Of a stretch of 64,000 nt of DNA, positions 60,220-64,000 are shown in pieces. A program made the translations under genes and the position numbers. Source of the stretch: Symsagittifera roscoffensis (taxonomy: Eukaryota; Xenacoelomorpha; Acoela; Convolutidae); contig NC_087064.1 in assembly GCF_963678635.1 (NCBI RefSeq), positions 7,291,671-7,355,670 of the forward strand, read 5' to 3'. Each line of letters begins with the position of its first letter. Positions within the stretch are counted from its first letter, which is position 1. The notes beneath the pieces were generated by a model that ran no database searches, had not been told where the DNA came from, and was given only the letters and a program-made list of their open reading frames with translations.

Positions 60220-61434
60220 TGTCATGCACGATTTTCTCGCGATAACTGACAATCAGAAAAGAGAAGTCAGAACGATCGAGTGACAATCGCGGGAAAGTTG
60301 CTAGAAAAATCAGTGGGAAATTGCTATTCGCAATTTCAGTAGCAATAATAATCGAGAGTAGAGCTGTCCCATCTAAAACAGAGACGAGCGCATTCCCACG
60401 AACTGGATTGTTGTGATTGGAGTACTATTATTAACTGGACCAGAGTGAACCTTCGGTGGAAAGGTGGACAGCTAGAGTGTCCCAATGGTTCACGAGAACT
60501 TACAGTCTAGAGTAAAAACTTGTTCTTGTTATTGAAACTGACTAACATTAAACTCATTTTAGTTACTTTATTGATTCTTGAGTTGCTTACCGACTTATTT
60601 ACTTCCTGGTTCTTGAGCGTGCTACAATGTGAGTACTAATTTAAATTTCTAGAGTGTGTTTTATGATCATTATGTTGAGGTAAGGCGAGTTTTAGGTTGA
60701 TCCATCTGAAATGGATCAAAGTTCCACTGTCTAATAAAAAGTAACTTAACGGATTGTTCCAACCCGGTTTTTAACGGCGTTCATGTATTTTGGGTATCTA
60801 GAGACCTAAGTATGGGGACGTTTCTAATTCTAGAGTGGGGGGATATTTTAGTAGTAGCCTTTAAGCTGTAACGGGTCGTAGTCTCATGTCACAAACGAAC
60901 CGAACTGGCTCCGACCGTTCTTGAGGTAGAAAAACACAAGAGATGGTGTCCCTGACCCTTGAGCCAGTGGTTATAGGGCCTATTTTTCTTAAGCCTCATG
61001 TGTGACTGCAGTAGACGAATGTTACATAGTGTTTTTATGGCGCTCCTGGGTGTTTACGACATCAAGACTACGGAGTCGAACCCACTTGAGACAGCTTCGG
61101 GCTGAATGCCCATTCTAGAGTACCGGCGGTACGGTTCGACAGGAACGTGCAAACCTTCCGGTTGTACCGTGATAGCTTTTTAAGAAAACTCAAGAAAACT
61201 TCCTGGTACGCTCTCCGAACGAGGCTTAGCTAACCGAGTAAAGGGGGGCAACTAGGGGGATAAAAACACGAGCAAAAAGACAAAAAGCGAAACAAAAACC
61301 ATAAAACGAAAAAAGACAGTGACTTTGACACCAGATTAGTTGGATCAAACCTTTATATTAATTAAATAGTATACCCATACTGTTTTACAAGTTTGATCGT
61401 TTCGATCAACCTAGCAATTTAACCCAGTAACCTC

Positions 61435-61440
61435 AATAAA
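61435..61440 (+). terminator. LTR-type polyadenylation signal
   Basis: AATAAA within CCTCAATAAAGAGCCCGA, followed 11 bases later by the possible primer-binding site TGGGGCG. This is the layout of retroviral and LTR-element R/U5 junctions. Confidence 0.35.
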
Positions 61441-61502
61441 GAGCCCGAGTGTGGGGCGTTGTCAAGGGTTTTTAGATAGCTTGGAACTTAGCTGGACAAC
61501 AT

Positions 61503-61682
61503 GGAGACTTGACTGGAAGAGGTGACCAGCCGAGTGGGAAAGTGGTTCAGGAGCACTTGAGCTGAACCAATAGGAGACTTGACTGGAAGAGGTGACCAGC
61601 CGAGTGGGAAAGTGGTTCAGGAGCACTTGAGCTGAACCAATTGGAGACTGGACTGGAACAGGTGACCAGTCGAGTGGGAAAG
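61503..61682 (+). repeat. 70-bp tandem repeat, 2.6 copies
   Basis: Units start with GGAGACT at 61503, 61573 and 61643, each with GGTGACCAGCCGAGTGGGAA and GTTCAGGAGCACTTGAGCTG. The first two are almost identical. Confidence 0.92.
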
Positions 61683-62552
61683 CAGCCAAGAAGGATTTGG
61701 CAATTCTCGAGTTCTCAAGTTGGGCAGAACGGGTATCGTTAAAATCCACATTACATTATAGGAGATAAGTGTAAAATAGGATAAGCGACATCACCCGGTT
61801 TTGAAAAACGTTTTTACTTGAGCAGGCCTGGAGACAGGTCTACGGTTTTCTCTTGAGAGGTTTAGCACCCGGCGCTTAAGGTAATTTTAGGCTTAAGAAG
61901 GGGGGCTAAAAAGGGGAGAGGTTAGAAGGGGGGCTGGTTAAGTTAGAGGTTGGCGGTTGTAAATTGTAAAAAGGGGGAAATTAGAGTAACTAATTAGTCG
62001 ACATCGTTGACTTAGTTACATTAGACATTAACACGCGTTGGTAATATTAGGTGGATATCGAAATTTGAACTCGAGTTAAGGAAGGTACCCTGGTCGGATT
62101 GGTAGGGGGGAAGGGACATAGACAGTTTTTGTAATACCCCATAAGATCGCTAGCAGGGGGGAAGGAAACGCGTGGCAATTAGGTACAAGACATTTTTTTC
62201 GATAGAAGGTAGACATTTGTCACCTTTGAATTTTAGGTGGGCTCATCTTTCTGTTTTTATTACTTTTTCTTGCTTAGTATTTTGTTGCATTTTGGGGAGG
62301 ATTTGTGTTAAAATTTTGTACGAACAGGTGATCACAAGATACCTGCGCACAGGTTTTGGTCGCAAGTTACTTGGAACATTGAAATAGAGGTAGCCTAAAA
62401 GAGAAATAAGAAAAAGGGGGGTCAGCATTTGGCTTTTAAGAGAGGACTTTGGGAAAATTTTAGTAGAGCTTGAGTGGTGGTACAAGGTACGGCGAATCAA
62501 GAAGTCCCCATAACGAAGAGGAAAGAAGTCCCACCACCCAGACACTTGTCAA

Positions 62553-63245
62553 CAGTCTTGGGACAGTGCCGAAGAAGTCTTAGGACAGAGCAGTCTGGGG
62601 ACAGTCTTGGGACAGTACAGTCTTGGGACAGTGGTCTTGGGACAGGGTCTTGGGACAGGGTCTTGGGACAAGGGTCTTGGGACAGGGTCTTGGGACAAGG
62701 TCTTGGGACAAGGTCTTGGGACAGGGGTCTTGGGACAGGGTCTTGGGACAGGGTCTTGGGACAAGGTCTTGGGACAGGGTCTTGGGACAAGGTCTTGGGA
62801 CAGGGTCATGGGACAAGGTCTTGGGACAAGGGTCTTGGGACAGGGTCTTGGGACAGGGTCTTGGGACAAGGTCTTGGGACAGGGTCTTGGGACAAGGTCT
62901 TGGGACAGGGTCTTGGGACAAGGTCTTGGGACAAGGTCTTGGGACAAGGGTCTTGGGACAGGGTCTTGGGACAGGGTCTTGGGACAGGGTCTTGGGACAG
63001 GGTCTTGGGACAGGGGTCTTGGGACAAGGGTCTTGGGACAGTAGTCTTGGGACACTAGTCTTGGGACAGTAGTCTTGGGACACTAGTCTTGGGACACTAG
63101 TCTTGGGACACTAATCTTGGGACAGTAGTCTTGGGACACTAGCCTTGGGACAGTAGTCTTGGACAAGAGTCTTGGGACACGGCCAGAAAGTACTGGGACG
63201 GTACAAAGAAGAGTAGGGACGGCAATTGGAAGTCTTGGGACAGTA
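62553..63245 (+). repeat. Minisatellite of 14-16 bp units (GTCTTGGGACAGG)
   Basis: About 45 tandem units of GTCTTGGGACA plus a short variable spacer (GG, AG, AGG, GTA, CTA). The mix of 14-, 15- and 16-bp units shifts the frame repeatedly, and since no frame of the unit contains a stop, up to five frames stay open for 70-190 codons. These frames (LGQGLGTGSWD in plus, PKTLSQDPVPR in minus) are by-products, not genes. Confidence 0.95.
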
Positions 63246-63626
63246 TAAAAATTGAAGTAAAATTACAAGAAGTGTTTTAAGACAGAATTAAGGTAGAACA
63301 AGACTAATTGGAACCAGGTACGGTTGAGACCACAAATAAGGAAAGTTTCTCGAAAAGTTAATAAAGAGAACTGAAACAAGGTTTTCACCACGTTGTATAT
63401 TTTTTAAAAAAAATTTTTTTTTTTTTTCCTCTCGAAAGATTATATTCTTAGAATAGGATTGTGTATATAGTAAAATTGTAAATAAGAGCAATTGTAAATA
63501 GAAATAATGAGGCGGAGCAGGGTACCGGTAGCTGAAAAAAGACCTACCGAAGCAAAGTATAATTCGTCGCTACGCAAAACAACATCAATGGGTCCGAAGA
63601 TAACAAAGAAGAGCTTTTAAGTTAAT
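63246..63626 (+). other. Leader between minisatellite and gag-like frame
   Basis: No gene seen. Contains a T/A homopolymer stretch (about 63400-63427) and a G/A-rich segment before the gag-like start. Confidence 0.5.
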
Positions 63627-64000
63627 ATGGTCAGCACAAGGAGTACAACGGAGAGAGCAAGAGAGGGCATGGAAGGGGAACGAGTAGAACCCACCATCGA
63701 GATTGATCTAGAGACACCTGATCAAAGTGTTGATGAAACAAGGAAAATAGCGACGGAGTCTACTCCAATGCCCAATGCAGAAGAACCAAACTCGAAACCC
63801 ATAGAATTCTCACCAATAGACAACGTGGAAGATGCAATAGGCAACACCGAAGAAACGGTGAAAGAAGACTCTCAAGTAAAAAAGACATCTTTTACAGAAA
63901 GGTTGGCGATGATGGTCGGAATAAAAACGAAAGAGAACGTGACTGAAGAACCAAAAGCTGAAAGAGCACGAACATTTGGAACAGTGAGCACGAAGACGAC
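63627..64000 (+). CDS. Gag-like polyprotein start, truncated by window end
   Basis: ATG at 63627 (context TTAATATGG) opens a frame that stays open for 124 codons to the end of the window. The product is acidic and Glu/Thr/Lys-rich, beginning MVSTRSTTERAREGMEG, a beginning like that of many Ty3/gypsy gag proteins, and containing KKTSFTERLAMMVGIKTKE. Composition differs clearly from the AT-rich intergenic frames. The identity as gag is inferred from its position behind the LTR-like leader; a host gene cannot be ruled out. Confidence 0.5.
   Translation, partial: MVSTRSTTERAREGMEGERVEPTIEIDLETPDQSVDETRKIATESTPMPNAEEPNSKPIEFSPIDNVEDAIGNTEETVKEDSQVKKTSFTERLAMMVGIKTKENVTEEPKAERARTFGTVSTKT

Larger units (their letters stand above)
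60220..64000 (+). mobile_element. Probable LTR retrotransposon, 5' part with long leader
   Basis: From about 60220 the base composition changes (G-rich plus strand). A gag-like reading frame starts at 63627 and runs off the window. A plausible LTR start is TGTCATGCACG (60220). Two possible primer-binding sites exist: TGGCGCTCCTGGGTG (61038) and TGGGGCGTTGTC (61452), the latter just after AATAAAGAGCCC, a typical R/U5 poly-A signal. The region between the LTR and gag is 2.2-2.6 kb and full of tandem repeats. The assignment rests on layout, not on a visible LTR pair. Confidence 0.45.

Noticed and set aside
61038..61055. TGGCGCTCCTGGGTG as definite primer-binding site
   Set aside because: A second candidate exists at 61452 and no LTR end can be proven without the 3' LTR, so neither was listed as a feature.
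62474..63083. Several overlapping 145-194 codon frames on both strands
   Set aside because: They are the minisatellite read in different frames; the unit has no stop in most frames, and unit length changes shift them.

Overview
This is a nuclear segment from an animal, most likely a fast-evolving invertebrate. The evidence is spliced genes with GT/AG introns, animal-type gene families (a Calx-beta Na+/Ca2+ exchanger, an SR-type splicing factor, ribosomal protein eL30), AT-rich introns, tRNA-derived SINE-like repeats, and BEL/Pao, Ty3/gypsy-like and non-LTR retroelement remains. The species cannot be named from the sequence. Possible operon-like gene spacing would suit an SL trans-splicing lineage (tunicate, flatworm, chaetognath and others), but that is inference.

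Layout. 1-3734 (+) is the 3' two-thirds of a BEL/Pao retrotransposon pol, fairly young, broken by one stop and two frameshifts. A candidate 3' LTR follows, then 2.5 degenerate tandem copies of an LTR/promoter-like unit (4440-6510). 6511-9960 is GC-richer, degenerate, coding-like DNA that I cannot identify. 9961-13700 is AT-rich and holds a dead gypsy-type gag piece (minus strand).

13850-36647 (-) is a complete six-exon Na+/Ca2+ exchanger gene whose splice phases all agree (883 codons predicted). Its third intron carries a 2.5-kb degenerate satellite. Its 15-kb first coding intron holds two tandem BEL/Pao remnants, a hAT-type MITE with a perfect 8-bp target duplication, and other repeats. Just upstream lies an apparently perfect 655-bp tandem duplication (37009-38318). 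38319-50060 has no recognisable gene and is filled with AT-rich dispersed repeats, a ~175-bp tandem array and SINE-like copies.

50064-58224 (-) is a complete six-exon PRPF38B-type splicing factor gene. Its last intron has five exact-period 32-bp repeats that resemble 3' splice sites, and its 5.9-kb intron holds a dead non-LTR reverse transcriptase and SINE copies. Only 155 bp upstream on the same strand is an intronless eL30 (RPL30) gene, a possible two-gene transcription unit.

59000-60200 has a reverse-transcriptase-like fragment. From about 60220 to the window end there appears to be the 5' part of another LTR element, with a long leader containing a 70-bp triplication, a ~700-bp minisatellite of 14-16 bp units, and the start of an open gag-like frame running off the window.

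Of the three host genes, the exchanger extrudes Ca2+ at the plasma membrane, while eL30 and PRPF38B act in translation and splicing. No functional link between the exchanger and the other two is implied.
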